Shown: piece by piece, positions 8,234 to 17,625 of the stretch
Layout of the letters: the number at the start of each line of letters is the position of its first letter
Position numbering within the stretch: position 1 is the first letter of the stretch
Translations under genes and position numbers: made by a program
Assembly: GCF_014639435.1 (NCBI RefSeq)
Contig: NZ_BMFZ01000013.1
Location: 76,520 to 140,519, forward strand
Reading direction: 5' to 3'
Origin: Hafnia psychrotolerans
Lineage (GTDB): Bacteria; Pseudomonadota; Gammaproteobacteria; Enterobacterales; Enterobacteriaceae
DNA: 64,000 bases
The notes under the pieces: generated by a model
Told to the model about the DNA's origin: nothing
The model's database searches: none
What the model saw: only the letters and a program-made list of their open reading frames with translations

Positions 8234-10573
8234 TTATTTCGATGTATTCCGTAACAACCTCAGGGCGTTGGCGGTGACCAGCGCAGTGGCGCCCGAGTCG
8301 GCCAGCACCGCCAGCCATAACCCGGTCAGCCCCATCAGCGTGGTGACCAGAAAAATCGCTTTCAGCCCCAATGCAATAGTGATGTTCTGGCGGATATTGA
8401 CTCGTGTGGCCCGCGACAGGCTGATCATCTGGGCCAGCCCGCCAAGACGGTTGTGAGTCAACGCGGCATCCGCCGTTTCCAGAGCCACATCGGTCCCGCT
8501 GCCCATCGCAATGCCTATCCGCGCGGCTTTCATTGCCGGAGCGTCATTGATGCCGTCACCGACCATTGCCGTCAGGTTCAACAGACCAAGCTCGGTGACG
8601 GCCTGCACTTTATCCGCAGGCAATAAACCGGCCCGGTAATCAATGCCTAAGCGATCAGCAATGCTCTTGGCGGCTCTTGGGTTATCACCTGTCAGCATGA
8701 CTGCCGAGATGCCTAAGGCTTTCAGTTCGGCCAAAGCGCTGACCGCGTCGTCACGCAGTTTGTCTTGCATGGCGATCAGTCCGATAACATTCCCTTCCTG
8801 AAGCACCGCGACGACTGTTTTTCCGGCTGATTCCCAGTCGGTAATTTGCTGTAGCCGTTCTACTGCCACGCCATTGTCCGCCAGATTTTTCGGTGCCAGC
8901 ACCTGAACTTTTTTGCCCGACACGACCCCTTCGACGCCAGAACCGGCCAGAGCCCGGCGGTCTTGGGCACTCATGGGTAACGGATTTTTCTGTTTGGCTC
9001 GGGCAATGATGGCTAATGCCAGCGGATGATGCGAACCAGCCTCTACGGCGGCAGCCAGACTCAGCAACTCATTTTCACTGACGCCGTTCAGCGGCAGAAT
9101 GTCAGTGACCTCCGGTTTACCTTCTGTCAGTGTGCCGGTTTTATCCAACGCGACGGTCCGGATCAATGCCAACTGCTCCAATGCGGCACCGCCCTTAATC
9201 AATGCACCTTGACGCGTTGCCGCGGCCAGTGCCGAAGTAATGGCGGCTGGAGTTGAAATAACTAACGCACAAGGACAACCAATCAACAGCAGCGTTAGCC
9301 CACGATAAATCCAGGTTTCCCATGACAAGCCCATCGCCAGCGGAGGGATCAAAATAACCAGCAGTGACATCAGCATAATGGCGGGCGTGTAGTAACGGCT
9401 GAAGGTATCCAGGAAGCGTTCAATTGGGGCACGGCGTTCATCTGCTTCTTCAATCAGTTGCAGAATACGGTCAATGGCGCTGGCGCCGGGAGCTGAAGCA
9501 ACATTGAGTCGAGCCACGCGATCGACACACAAACTCCCTGCCGGGACTTTTTCACCCGGATGGCGTTCCACCGGCACCGATTCACCGGTCAGCGCGCTTT
9601 CGTCGAAGCTGGCGGCAGAATCAAGCAGGATGGCGTCGGTAGGGAGGCGGCCACCGGCTGACACCTCGATAACATCGCCGGGTCGCAAGTCGGCGACCGG
9701 CACGCGGGATGACTGGCCTGCAACAATGCGCAACGCACTATCAGGGATCAGCGCCATCAGCGCTTTCACTCCGCTGCGCGCGCGGTCGGCGGCGAAAGAC
9801 TCCAGCCGTTCACCAACCATAAACAGCAGCAGTACCATTGCCGCTTCCTCGGTGGCGCCAATGAATAATGCGCCTAACGCTGCGATACTCATCAGGGTTT
9901 CAATGGTGAAAGGAGAACCGGCACGGCCAGAACGTATGGCCTGCAACAAGACCGGCCACAGCCCGACCAATGTCGTGACCACAAAGGCGATTCTTCCCAG
10001 TGGCTGGCTGAACTGATCGACTACCCAACTACTCATCATCAACGCAATGAGGATCAGCAGCGGCGCGTATTCTTTCAGACGCGAAGTTTCGGCGGCGGCT
10101 TGATTCGATGGTTGAGTCAGTGATTGCAGCGTGAAACCGGCACTGATGACCGCTTTTTTTACGTCGTCGGAAACGTCACCTGCGGCACGGACCAGCAACT
10201 TCTCGGTGGCAAACTGGACTTTTACACGGTTAACCCCTGCGACGGCGCTGACGGCTTTTTCGATGGTACGTGCGCAGGCCGGGCAGTCCATCCCTGTCAC
10301 TTTCCAGCTCAGTTGGCCGCTGGGGTCGTCGTCATCTGCGTCGCTGTCATCACTACCCGATGTTGGTGAGTGCTTACTGGGTTGTGGGCTGCCACCGTCG
10401 GATGTGCAACAAGCCGATGCAATCAGTGGGGCTTTGTCGTTACAACAGCTGGCCGGATGTGGTTCGCTGTGAGTGACATCGGTGATTTTTTTAATACGCA
10501 GCATGGCTGGTTTGGTGCACTTGCCGGACTGGCAACCGCAACCGGACGGAGAAAATTTACGTGGCTGAAGCAT
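8234..10573 (-). CDS. zntA: Zn(II)/Cd(II)/Pb(II)-exporting P1B-type ATPase ZntA
   Basis: A 779-residue heavy-metal ATPase. From the N-terminus: a Cys-rich, acidic extension (Cys12, 14, 19, paired Cys at 43-44 and 55-56, then a DDSDADDDD run), one heavy-metal domain with CPAC at 97-100, eight membrane helices, the TGES actuator motif, the metal-site GCPCALVIS, the DKTGTLTEGKP phosphorylation site and GDGINDAPA. It pumps divalent soft metals out across the inner membrane. E. coli ZntA is about 732 residues; the extra length lies in the N-terminal tail. The ATG at 10573 has CAGGAG before it; an in-frame ATG at 10606 is only a few bases past the -10 box and is rejected. Confidence 0.95.
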   Translation of the reverse strand: MLQPRKFSPSGCGCQSGKCTKPAMLRIKKITDVTHSEPHPASCCNDKAPLIASACCTSDGGSPQPSKHSPTSGSDDSDADDDDPSGQLSWKVTGMDCPACARTIEKAVSAVAGVNRVKVQFATEKLLVRAAGDVSDDVKKAVISAGFTLQSLTQPSNQAAAETSRLKEYAPLLILIALMMSSWVVDQFSQPLGRIAFVVTTLVGLWPVLLQAIRSGRAGSPFTIETLMSIAALGALFIGATEEAAMVLLLFMVGERLESFAADRARSGVKALMALIPDSALRIVAGQSSRVPVADLRPGDVIEVSAGGRLPTDAILLDSAASFDESALTGESVPVERHPGEKVPAGSLCVDRVARLNVASAPGASAIDRILQLIEEADERRAPIERFLDTFSRYYTPAIMLMSLLVILIPPLAMGLSWETWIYRGLTLLLIGCPCALVISTPAAITSALAAATRQGALIKGGAALEQLALIRTVALDKTGTLTEGKPEVTDILPLNGVSENELLSLAAAVEAGSHHPLALAIIARAKQKNPLPMSAQDRRALAGSGVEGVVSGKKVQVLAPKNLADNGVAVERLQQITDWESAGKTVVAVLQEGNVIGLIAMQDKLRDDAVSALAELKALGISAVMLTGDNPRAAKSIADRLGIDYRAGLLPADKVQAVTELGLLNLTAMVGDGINDAPAMKAARIGIAMGSGTDVALETADAALTHNRLGGLAQMISLSRATRVNIRQNITIALGLKAIFLVTTLMGLTGLWLAVLADSGATALVTANALRLLRNTSK

Positions 10574-10608
10574 ACGGGCTCCTGTCGGAACAGCGTTAAG
10601 TTGCATTC

Positions 10609-10640
10609 AGTCTACAGCTTGGAGTTAACTCCAAGGTCAA
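10609..10640 (-). promoter_or_regulatory. ZntR-type (MerR family) zntA promoter
   Basis: On the minus strand: -35 TTGACC (10640-10635), a 20-base spacer and -10 TAGACT (10614-10609). The spacer holds the dyad CTTGGAGTTAACTCCAAG. A spacer longer than 17 bases with a palindrome inside is the hallmark of MerR-family promoters, and the E. coli zntA promoter has the same build (TTGACT, CTGGAGTCGACTCCAG). ZntR with zinc would untwist it. The zntR gene is not in this window. Confidence 0.88.
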
Positions 10641-10661
10641 GAGAAAAATAACCTGGGAAAT

Positions 10662-10687
10662 AAAAAGGCGAAACCGGGGTTTCGCCT
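10662..10687 (-). terminator. Rho-independent terminator of yhhN
   Basis: The stem AGGCGAAAC (10666-10674) pairs with GTTTCGCCT (10679-10687), loop four bases. On the minus strand it is followed by TTTTTATTT and lies 12 bases after the yhhN stop. Confidence 0.88.
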
Positions 10688-10698
10688 GAAGAGAGGAC

Positions 10699-11325
10699 TT
10701 AGAGATAAAGTGAGCGAACAATCAGGAAATGGCCGCCAAAGTAGCAGGCCGCGACAATGGCATCAGCTGCACGGAATTTAAAACGATAGCGGCTGGTCAG
10801 CCAAAAAATATTGCCGAGTAGCAACAACAGCGTGCCGCACAACAGCGAAAACGCCAGATCGGTGCTGCGGGCAAAATATTGCTCACCGGCCAGCCAGACC
10901 ATCAGTAAGGTCATCGCAATGTAAAGGGATACCGCCCAGCGCATTTCTGCCAGCCGTGACCAGATAACCGCCAGTAACGCTGCGCCGATAACGATCAGTG
11001 CTACAGGCAACGGCCAAAAAAACGTCAGTGTCATCTGACTGGCGAAACTCAAGGTATAGAGCAAATTCGACAGGAAAAAGGCCCCAATCGCATAAAGAAA
11101 ACGCTCTTCTGGTAGCAACAGTAGGCCATCAGCGACCAGGGTTGCGGCCAGACCAAGCAGGATCAGGTAGCTATAAACATTCAGAACCGGCGCTTGCCAA
11201 GCGAGCAGCAGAAGTAGCAAAAGCGTGAGCGGTTTGAACAACCAGCGCTGCCAGCGTGGACCGCGGTAACTGGCATCGACAAACAGCCAGCCTGAGAAAA
11301 ACACAGCAAGTAATGGCCAACTCAT
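10699..11325 (-). CDS. yhhN: YhhN/TMEM86 family membrane protein
   Basis: A 208-residue integral membrane protein with about eight hydrophobic helices. It fits the YhhN/TMEM86 family, whose animal members are lysoplasmalogenases; the bacterial role is not settled. Conserved polar residues inside helices ([11 protein letters not shown], the Asp in AADAIVA near the end) match the family pattern. It is in E. coli order between zntA and yhhL. Expression is probably independent, since a terminator follows it and a 68-base gap with a T run precedes yhhL. Confidence 0.85.
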   Translation of the reverse strand: MSWPLLAVFFSGWLFVDASYRGPRWQRWLFKPLTLLLLLLLAWQAPVLNVYSYLILLGLAATLVADGLLLLPEERFLYAIGAFFLSNLLYTLSFASQMTLTFFWPLPVALIVIGAALLAVIWSRLAEMRWAVSLYIAMTLLMVWLAGEQYFARSTDLAFSLLCGTLLLLLGNIFWLTSRYRFKFRAADAIVAACYFGGHFLIVRSLYL

Positions 11326-11393
11326 TGTTTATCCTTTTTTTAGAAAAATGTAAGCAAGGTCAATGCCTGTAAGGAAAGGTCTTGCTGCATGAT

Positions 11394-11669
11394 TTACCGT
11401 TTTGGCAGTGGCGGTTGCTTTTTCTGCCACGCCAACAATTCAAACACGCCGAACAGGAAAATCCTCAGTTGTAACCAGCCGCCGATTTTGGTCGGCTCCT
11501 TCCCCTGAGTCGCTTTGAGCAGCATGACCTGTAAACCATGCATGAAGAACATGAAGACCATTGCCACATCCAGAAAGTATTTCATCGGTTTTGGAAATGG
11601 GTGAATGAGGTTCAACAGCAAGAAACCCCAGATGCACAGCATTAATAAGCGGCCAACATTTATTAACAT
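11394..11669 (-). CDS. yhhL: DUF1145 small membrane protein YhhL
   Basis: A 91-residue protein with two to three hydrophobic segments (LLMLCIWGFLLLNLIHPFPKP; YFLDVAMVFMFFMHGLQVML) and a basic tail. It matches the DUF1145 family, of unknown function. I start at the ATG at 11669, one base after the rsmD stop (TAA at 11673-11671), with GGAGCAG as ribosome site inside the end of rsmD. The genes are thus coupled as rsmD-yhhL. The neighbouring E. coli gene yhhM is absent here. Confidence 0.85.
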   Translation of the reverse strand: MLINVGRLLMLCIWGFLLLNLIHPFPKPMKYFLDVAMVFMFFMHGLQVMLLKATQGKEPTKIGGWLQLRIFLFGVFELLAWQKKQPPLPKR

Positions 11670-11670
11670 T

Positions 11671-12276
11671 TTACTGCTCCTGTTCGCCAGATGTCGGCGA
11701 GGTATCGCGATGATAAAGACGGTAGGCAACCTGCCCGGCGACCTTCTCCCGGTGCAGTCGCCAGTTGACGGGCACCGGGATCACGCCGTGTTCTACTTCC
11801 GCTTCGACATAAATCCAGGCTTCATCCGCCAACCAGCCATTTTGTTCCAGCAGAACCAGCGTCTCTAGCAAAATGCCTTTACGAAACGGAGGATCGACAA
11901 ATACCACGTCAAACGGCGTGCCGTTTTTTGCCAGCCAGTTGAGCGTGTTGGTATTCACCACCTTCGCATCACTGACATTGAGCAGCGCCAGATTTTTCTC
12001 CAGTTGTTGGGCTACCGGACGTTCGAACTCCAGCAACGTGGCATTGGCCGCATAGCGCGACAGCGCTTCAAGGCCCAGCGCACCGCTTCCGGCGAAGCAG
12101 TCCAGACATTGCGCACCCCGGATCACCGGCGCCAACCAGTTGAACAGAGTTTCGCGTACGCGATCTGTGGTCGGTCGCAGGCCCGGGCTGTTAGGGACCG
12201 GCAGTTTACGTCCACGCCATTGACCACCAATCAGTCGGATCTGGCCTGCCGCAGGAGTGTTGGGTTTTTTAGCCAT
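11671..12276 (-). CDS. rsmD: 16S rRNA m2G966 methyltransferase RsmD
   Basis: A 201-residue Rossmann-fold methyltransferase that modifies guanine 966 of 16S rRNA with SAM. The SAM motif is LDCFAGSGALGLEALSR and the catalytic motif is FVDPPFR (DPPF). Near-identity to E. coli RsmD is clear at GQIRLIGGQWRGRKLPVP and LRPTTDRVRETLFNWL. I take the ATG at 12276 (MAKKPNTPAAG); an ATG 42 bases upstream has no family support. It diverges from ftsY with 225 bases between, which must hold both promoters; I did not find convincing boxes there. Confidence 0.93.
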   Translation of the reverse strand: MAKKPNTPAAGQIRLIGGQWRGRKLPVPNSPGLRPTTDRVRETLFNWLAPVIRGAQCLDCFAGSGALGLEALSRYAANATLLEFERPVAQQLEKNLALLNVSDAKVVNTNTLNWLAKNGTPFDVVFVDPPFRKGILLETLVLLEQNGWLADEAWIYVEAEVEHGVIPVPVNWRLHREKVAGQVAYRLYHRDTSPTSGEQEQ

Positions 12277-12501
12277 AGCTCGCTTCAATAGTACGCTACC
12301 GTTATGGCAGCATTGCAAATCAATTGGGGGCTATTCTACCGGTGTGTCGGTCTGCGGCAAATATTTAACATTCCCGATTGAATACCCTACGCAAATCAAC
12401 ATGCGGGTGTGTAGGCCTTATTGGAAAGTGATAGACTGCAACGCATTACCTTATTAACAATCCGTTCGCCCTGAATCCACGGCGAGGAGTGAAGTTGTAA
12501 A

Positions 12502-13920
12502 ATGGCAAAAGATAAAAAGCGCGGATTTTTCTCTTGGTTCGGCCGTGGCCGTCAGGAAGAAGAACAGCAGAAAGAAGAGACCAACGTTGAACCCTCAGTG
12601 GTCGAAGAACACTCCGCGAAATCGCATGATGCTTCTGTTTCAGAAGAGCAGCCGGTCAAGACCGGATCTCATGTCGAACCACAGGAAGTCGCTACAGAGA
12701 TCGAGCCTGTTGATGAAACTCTTCATCAGGTTCCTATTGAACCTGCCGCCAAAGAGTCGGCTGCCGTTGAACTGGCTGAAGAGATTGTTGCCGTTACGGA
12801 ACAGGTTGTTGAAGCGCAGCATGACCATTTTGTTGAATCTGAAGCGGAGATCGCCGCCGATGAACAGCAGGATGAAATTGATATCGTTGACGACCGTCTT
12901 GCTGATGAGCCGCAGCCGGTAGTGTTGGATCCTATCGTGACTTTGTCTTCGCTTGACAACAATTTGTCAGCCGTTGAAACCGAACAACAACGCCCGACCA
13001 AAGAGGGCTTTTTTGCGCGGCTGAAACGTAGCCTGGTTAAAACAAAAGAGAATCTGGGATCCGGCTTCGTTGGTTTGTTCCGCGGTAAGAAGATCGACGA
13101 CGATCTTTTCGATGAGCTGGAAGAGCAGTTGATCATCGCCGACGTGGGTGTTGAAACCACGCGTAAAATTATTACGTCACTGACTGAACATGCCAGCCGC
13201 AAGCAGTTAAAAGATGCGGAAGCGCTGTATGGCAAGCTGAAGGCAGAAATGTCTGAAATTTTGGCTAAAGTTGACCAGCCATTGGATGTCAGCGGCAAAA
13301 CGCCCTTCGTGATTCTGATGGTCGGCGTCAATGGTGTGGGGAAAACCACCACCATCGGCAAAATGGCGCGTCAGTTTCAAGCGCAGGGCAAATCAGTCAT
13401 GCTGGCGGCGGGTGACACCTTCCGTGCCGCGGCGGTTGAACAGCTGCAAGTCTGGGGCCAACGTAACAAGATCCCGGTGATTGCGCAGCATACCGGTGCG
13501 GATTCCGCCTCGGTGATTTTTGACGCTATCCAGGCCGCTAAGGCCCGTAATATTGACGTGTTAATTGCGGATACCGCCGGGCGTTTGCAGAATAAAACGC
13601 ACCTGATGGAAGAGCTGAAGAAGATTGTCCGCGTCATGAAAAAACTAGACGAGGATGCCCCTCATGAGGTTATGCTGACGCTTGATGCCAGCACCGGTCA
13701 GAATGCGGTCAGTCAGGCGAAACTCTTCAATGAAACCGTTGGTCTGACCGGCATTACCTTGACTAAACTGGATGGTACCGCCAAGGGCGGTGTGATATTC
13801 GCGATTGCCGATCAGTTCGAAATCCCTATCCGTTATATCGGTGTGGGTGAAGGCATTGAAGATTTGCGGCCGTTTAAGGCTGACGATTTTATTGAGGCAC
13901 TTTTTGCCCGAGAGGATTAA
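12502..13920 (+). CDS. ftsY: Signal recognition particle receptor FtsY
   Basis: A 472-residue SRP GTPase that docks ribosome-SRP complexes at the membrane for co-translational insertion. A basic start (KDKKRGFFSWFGRGR) helps membrane binding, followed by a long acidic, low-complexity A domain (about residues 18-160), then the N domain and G domain. GTPase motifs are intact: GVNGVGKTTT, DTAGRLQNK, TKLDGTAKGG. The A domain is variable in the family. It heads the ftsY-ftsE-ftsX-rpoH run, conserved in gammaproteobacteria. The ribosome site is GGCGAGGAG a few bases before the ATG. Confidence 0.96.
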   Translation: MAKDKKRGFFSWFGRGRQEEEQQKEETNVEPSVVEEHSAKSHDASVSEEQPVKTGSHVEPQEVATEIEPVDETLHQVPIEPAAKESAAVELAEEIVAVTEQVVEAQHDHFVESEAEIAADEQQDEIDIVDDRLADEPQPVVLDPIVTLSSLDNNLSAVETEQQRPTKEGFFARLKRSLVKTKENLGSGFVGLFRGKKIDDDLFDELEEQLIIADVGVETTRKIITSLTEHASRKQLKDAEALYGKLKAEMSEILAKVDQPLDVSGKTPFVILMVGVNGVGKTTTIGKMARQFQAQGKSVMLAAGDTFRAAAVEQLQVWGQRNKIPVIAQHTGADSASVIFDAIQAAKARNIDVLIADTAGRLQNKTHLMEELKKIVRVMKKLDEDAPHEVMLTLDASTGQNAVSQAKLFNETVGLTGITLTKLDGTAKGGVIFAIADQFEIPIRYIGVGEGIEDLRPFKADDFIEALFARED

Positions 13921-13925
13921 TACGG

Positions 13926-14597
13926 ATGATTCGCTTTGAACAGGTCAGTAAAGCTTATCTAGGCGGGCGACAGGCGCTGCAGGGCGTTGATTTTCACATC
14001 CAGCAAGCTGAAATGGTTTTTCTGACCGGCCATTCTGGTGCGGGTAAAAGTACCCTACTGAAACTGATTTGTGGAATTGAACGCCCAAGCGCCGGGCACA
14101 TTTTGTTCGGCGGGCATGATATCAGTCGTCTAAAATCGCGTGAAGTGCCGTTTTTACGCCGTCAGATTGGCATGATTTTCCAGGACCACCATCTGCTGCT
14201 GGATCGCACGGTGTACGACAACGTGGCTATGCCGCTTGTCATCGCGGGTGCCAGCAGTGAGGATATCCGACGCCGCGTCTCTGCGGCGCTGGATAAAGTC
14301 GGCCTACTCGATAAAGCCAAAAACTTCCCGATCCAGCTCTCCGGTGGTGAACAACAGCGCGTGGGCATCGCCCGTGCGGTGGTGAACAAACCGTCGGTTT
14401 TACTGGCTGATGAACCGACAGGTAACCTTGACGATGCGCTGTCAGAAGGCATTTTGCGCCTATTTGAAGAGTTCAACCGCGTCGGCGTGACCGTTTTGAT
14501 GGCAACCCATGACATGACACTTATTGCTCGTCGTAATTACCGCACGCTGACGTTGAGTCAGGGTCGCATGGTAGGAGGCGCGCGCCATGGTCAATAG
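13926..14597 (+). CDS. ftsE: Cell division ATP-binding protein FtsE
   Basis: A 223-residue ABC ATPase. Walker A is GHSGAGKST (about residues 36-44), the signature is LSGGEQQR, Walker B is VLLADEPTG, and the switch His is in MATHD. FtsE with FtsX sits at the division ring and drives the amidase activator EnvC, coupling ATP hydrolysis to septal wall splitting. It begins five bases after ftsY, and its end overlaps ftsX by 11 bases. Confidence 0.95.
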   Translation: MIRFEQVSKAYLGGRQALQGVDFHIQQAEMVFLTGHSGAGKSTLLKLICGIERPSAGHILFGGHDISRLKSREVPFLRRQIGMIFQDHHLLLDRTVYDNVAMPLVIAGASSEDIRRRVSAALDKVGLLDKAKNFPIQLSGGEQQRVGIARAVVNKPSVLLADEPTGNLDDALSEGILRLFEEFNRVGVTVLMATHDMTLIARRNYRTLTLSQGRMVGGARHGQ

Positions 14598-15567
14598 TCC
14601 AAATCCAGCGAAAACCGCCAAAAGCGCACGTGACGCCAAAAGCAAAGCGCTACAGGGTGGCTGGCGTGAACAGTGGCGCTATGCATGGATTAACGCCCTG
14701 GCGGACATGATGCGCCAGCCGCTGGCGACACTGCTTACCGTAATGGTGATAGCGATTTCCCTGACATTACCCAGCGTCTGTTATCTGGTGTGGAAAAACG
14801 TCAGCACAGCCGCTGAGCAGTGGTATCCGACGCCACAGCTGACGGTATATCTCGATAAGGCGCTGGACGACAACGCAGCGGAAAATGTCATTAAGGCATT
14901 GAAAGCGGAAGCCGGTGTCGAGAAAGTTAACTATTTATCGCGTGATGAAGCCATGGGTGAGTTCCGCAACTGGTCTGGTTTCGGCGGTGCAATGGATATG
15001 CTGGAACAGAATCCGTTGCCTGCGGTGGCCATCATCACCCCGAAAATGAATTTCCAGGACTCCAACACGCTTAACACCTTACGCGATCGTGTGGCGGCGG
15101 TGCAGGGGGTTGATGAGGTTCGCATGGATGACAGCTGGTTTGCACGGCTGGCTGCGCTGACCGGGCTGGTTGGGCAGGTTGCTGCGATGATTGGCGTACT
15201 GATGATTGTGGCGGTATTTCTGGTGATTGGTAACAGTGTACGGCTGAGTATCTTCAGCCGCCGCGACACCATCAATGTGATGAAACTGATCGGCGCTACC
15301 GATGGCTTTATTTTGCGGCCATTCCTCAATGGCGGCGCGATGCTCGGTTTCTGTGGTGCATTGCTGTCACTGATCCTTTCCGAAGCGCTGGTACTGCGAC
15401 TGGAAAGCGTAGTAACCCAGGTGGCAAAAGTCTTCGGCACCACCTTTGACTTGCATGGTCTTGCGTGGGATGAAAGCCTGCTGCTGCTGTTGATTTCCGC
15501 GATGATTGGCTGGATTGCAGCCTGGCTGGCCACGGTGCAACATTTACGGCGATTTACACCACAATAG
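14587..15567 (+). CDS. ftsX: Cell division protein FtsX
   Basis: A 326-residue membrane partner of FtsE. It has a long basic cytoplasmic N-terminus, a first membrane helix at about 45-68 ([21 protein letters not shown]), a periplasmic loop that binds EnvC, and three further helices from about residue 195 to the end. The FtsX/MacB fold motif near [21 protein letters not shown] is present. The start at 14587 overlaps the ftsE end by 11 bases, as in E. coli. Confidence 0.94.
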   Translation: MVNSPNPAKTAKSARDAKSKALQGGWREQWRYAWINALADMMRQPLATLLTVMVIAISLTLPSVCYLVWKNVSTAAEQWYPTPQLTVYLDKALDDNAAENVIKALKAEAGVEKVNYLSRDEAMGEFRNWSGFGGAMDMLEQNPLPAVAIITPKMNFQDSNTLNTLRDRVAAVQGVDEVRMDDSWFARLAALTGLVGQVAAMIGVLMIVAVFLVIGNSVRLSIFSRRDTINVMKLIGATDGFILRPFLNGGAMLGFCGALLSLILSEALVLRLESVVTQVAKVFGTTFDLHGLAWDESLLLLLISAMIGWIAAWLATVQHLRRFTPQ

Positions 15568-15583
15568 CGATTTTTTGATATAC

Positions 15584-15620
15584 TCTTCCCCGGCTGCAAA
15601 GGATCCTGCACAGGGGAAGA
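15584..15620. repeat. Inverted repeat in the ftsX-rpoH gap
   Basis: TCTTCCCC (15584-15591) and GGGGAAGA (15613-15620) form an eight-base stem, with an inner TGCA pair. It lies 17 bases after ftsX. No T run follows, so it is not a classical terminator; it may be a partial terminator or stabilise the ftsX mRNA end. The rest of 15568-15918 is the rpoH promoter and leader region. Confidence 0.5.
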
Positions 15621-15735
15621 GCCAGATTAGTGCTCGATCATTACGCCCTTACATCTCTTCTTCCCCGAAAGCACGAATTCCCTATCCTGTCGTCCGTTCG
15701 TCACATACAGTCGCTATGCTGTTGCGTTGAACGAT

Positions 15736-15762
15736 GAACTTTATGTAAAATTAGTGGTCCTA
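15736..15762 (+). promoter_or_regulatory. Candidate sigma-E promoter of rpoH (P3-like)
   Basis: GAACTT at 15736-15741 and TCCTA at 15758-15762 are 16 bases apart. The stretch lines up with E. coli rpoH P3 (GAACTT, 16 bases, TCTGA, with AAAAT in the spacer), which sigma-E uses at lethal heat. A sigma-70-like pair (TTGCGT at 15722, TAAAAT at 15746) overlaps it. The leader downstream to 15918 would carry the translational thermosensor known in E. coli; I did not fold it. Confidence 0.55.
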
Positions 15763-15918
15763 GTAGCGGTAAAAGAACCAACGAAATTTAGAACAAACTG
15801 GCAGTAAAATATGAAGGGCTCTGCGTTGTTTTGTTAGTCCGCCCAATGAGGCGAGCGGTATTCACTCCGCAGCAACGCAGTATAAAACCTGCATTACGTC
15901 ATACATGAGAGGCTTTGA

Positions 15919-16776
15919 ATGACCAAAGAAATGCGAACTTTAGCATTAGTACCCCAAGGTAGTCTGGAAGCCTATGTGCGGGCCGCCAACACTTATCCGA
16001 TGCTGACGGCTGAGGAAGAACGGGAGCTGGCTGAACGGCTGCATTACGACGGTGACCTGGAAGCAGCGAAACATCTGATCCTGTCTCACCTGCGCTTTGT
16101 TGCTCACATTGCCCGCAACTATTCAGGTTACGGTCTGCCACAGGCTGACCTTATCCAGGAAGGCAACATCGGCCTGATGAAAGCGGTTCGTCGCTTTAAT
16201 CCGGAAGTCGGTGTGCGTTTGGTCTCCTTTGCGGTGCATTGGATTAAAGCGGAAATTCACGAATATGTGCTGCGTAACTGGCGCATCGTGAAGGTCGCGA
16301 CCACAAAAGCGCAACGCAAGTTGTTCTTCAACTTGCGTAAAAACAAGCAGCGTCTTGGCTGGTTTAGTCACGATGAAGTAGAACACGTTGCCCGCGAACT
16401 GGGTGTCACCAGTAAAGACGTTATGGAAATGGAATCACGTATGGCCGCCCAGGACATGACGTTTGATCCCGCTCCTGATGACGAACCGCGCGATGGCGCT
16501 GCCATGGCGCCGATGCTTTATCTGCAAGATAAAAGCTCTGACTTTGCAGAAAGTATCGAGGAAGACAACTGGGATAGCGACGCCGCAGATAAATTGAGTA
16601 GCGCGATGGAAGGTTTGGATGAGCGTAGTCAGGATATAATCCGTGCGCGCTGGTTAGATGACGACAGCAAATCTACCCTGCAGGAACTGGCAGACAAGTA
16701 CGGTGTATCCGCAGAACGTGTTCGTCAGTTAGAAAAGAACGCGATGAAAAAACTGCGTGTGGCAATCGAAGCCTGA
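15919..16776 (+). CDS. rpoH: Heat-shock sigma factor RpoH (sigma-32)
   Basis: A 285-residue group 3 sigma factor. Region 2 (about 50-120) includes the [22 protein letters not shown] core and the -10 recognition [18 protein letters not shown]; the RpoH box [10 protein letters not shown], which sets chaperone-controlled turnover, is next; region 4 holds the helix-turn-helix [20 protein letters not shown]. It directs transcription of chaperone and protease genes. The start codons [12 protein letters not shown] match the conserved coding part of the thermosensor. A 351-base gap after ftsX carries its promoters. Confidence 0.97.
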   Translation: MTKEMRTLALVPQGSLEAYVRAANTYPMLTAEEERELAERLHYDGDLEAAKHLILSHLRFVAHIARNYSGYGLPQADLIQEGNIGLMKAVRRFNPEVGVRLVSFAVHWIKAEIHEYVLRNWRIVKVATTKAQRKLFFNLRKNKQRLGWFSHDEVEHVARELGVTSKDVMEMESRMAAQDMTFDPAPDDEPRDGAAMAPMLYLQDKSSDFAESIEEDNWDSDAADKLSSAMEGLDERSQDIIRARWLDDDSKSTLQELADKYGVSAERVRQLEKNAMKKLRVAIEA

Positions 16777-16800
16777 TAAACCTTGTTTCTGAAGGAAAAA

Positions 16801-16823
16801 GCGACCTGCGGGTCGTTTTTTTT
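16801..16823 (+). terminator. Rho-independent terminator of rpoH
   Basis: CGACC (16802-16806) pairs with GGTCG (16811-16815), loop TGCG, followed by eight or more T. It lies 25 bases after the rpoH stop. Confidence 0.85.
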
Positions 16824-16843
16824 ATGCCGGAGCTCAATGCTGC

Positions 16844-17224
16844 CTAGTTCTTCTTCCAGACACTCCCTTCAAGAGAAAAACCACATGCCTGCATGAATGC
16901 TGCAGTGACGGCATCGCCATCTGTTTTCATCTCCCAGCTTTTCACCTGTGGCAACTGCGCCTGCAGATCTTCAATCAGATACAACCCGACACCACGTCGG
17001 CGCGTAACTTCCCGCACAAACAAATCGCTGAGTTCGCCATGATCTCCGCTGAGGTTGATTTTAACCGCACCCAGAATGCGTTCATTAAACACGGCGGCGA
17101 ATAACATGCGGTTGTTCGTCAGGCTGGCTTGCCAGTCACTTTCGGTTTGCTCAGGCCAGATTTTTGCCAGATCGATCAGGTCCTGAGCGCTGAGCGTCGT
17201 CAACTTTTCAATGGTTAATTTCAT
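16844..17224 (-). CDS. panM: PanD maturation factor PanM (PanZ), GNAT family
   Basis: A 126-residue GNAT-fold protein. It binds the aspartate decarboxylase zymogen PanD and triggers its self-cleavage, giving beta-alanine for pantothenate and coenzyme A; with acetyl-CoA it also inhibits PanD. The acetyl-CoA-binding loop is REVTRRRGVG, as in E. coli (YhhK). I start at MKLTIEKL (ATG at 17224), matching the family; an upstream ATG at 17281 adds 19 unsupported residues. It sits between rpoH and livK, as in E. coli, tail-to-tail with rpoH. Confidence 0.9.
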   Translation of the reverse strand: MKLTIEKLTTLSAQDLIDLAKIWPEQTESDWQASLTNNRMLFAAVFNERILGAVKINLSGDHGELSDLFVREVTRRRGVGLYLIEDLQAQLPQVKSWEMKTDGDAVTAAFMQACGFSLEGSVWKKN

Positions 17225-17625
17225 GATTTTGGGTGCATAGAAAAAGAGATTTTCAGTGTAGCGGATCGTCCCGTCACGCATGCGTAACTTTTTTTGTACA
17301 GTAACAGGTTGAAAACTTTTTCAACGATCCCTGTATAAGCGATAAATGTTGGCTTTAAAGGACAAAGCCAGCGTTAACTGCTTAGTTCTGTGTCAATATC
17401 CGAGTTAACACCCAAATATAATTCTGTTTACACCTATTGTTTCTGAGTACATCATTTGATTTGCAGCAGAAAATTCCTGTTTAATAATATGAAATATAAA
17501 GTTTTATTGAAAAATAAGGCGCCATAAGCCTCTAACGCATTATTAGTTATAAGAAAATTATTAGTTGATGATGTTTTAAGCAGGTGCAAAACAATATACA
17601 CATCACACACAAATGGGGTATCAGG
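17225..17625. promoter_or_regulatory. panM/livK intergenic region
   Basis: This 401-base divergent gap is AT-rich in its second half. It holds two inverted repeats: TTGAAAA/TTTTCAA at 17309-17324 and TGGCTTT/AAAGCCA at 17350-17370. TATAAG at 17334 could be a -10. The livK ribosome site (GGGGTATCAGG) ends at 17625. In E. coli, liv genes are repressed by Lrp with leucine; AT-rich tracts at 17480-17580 would suit Lrp, but I saw no firm box. Confidence 0.35.

Noticed and set aside
10574..10606. Longer start for zntA
   Set aside because: The ATG is only a few bases after the -10 box, so it would be at the extreme 5' end of the transcript.
12726..13361. 211-codon open frame on the minus strand inside ftsY
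   Set aside because: Ser-rich mirror of the acidic FtsY domain; an artefact of composition.
14931..15611. 226-codon open frame on the minus strand inside ftsX
   Set aside because: Antisense shadow of ftsX.
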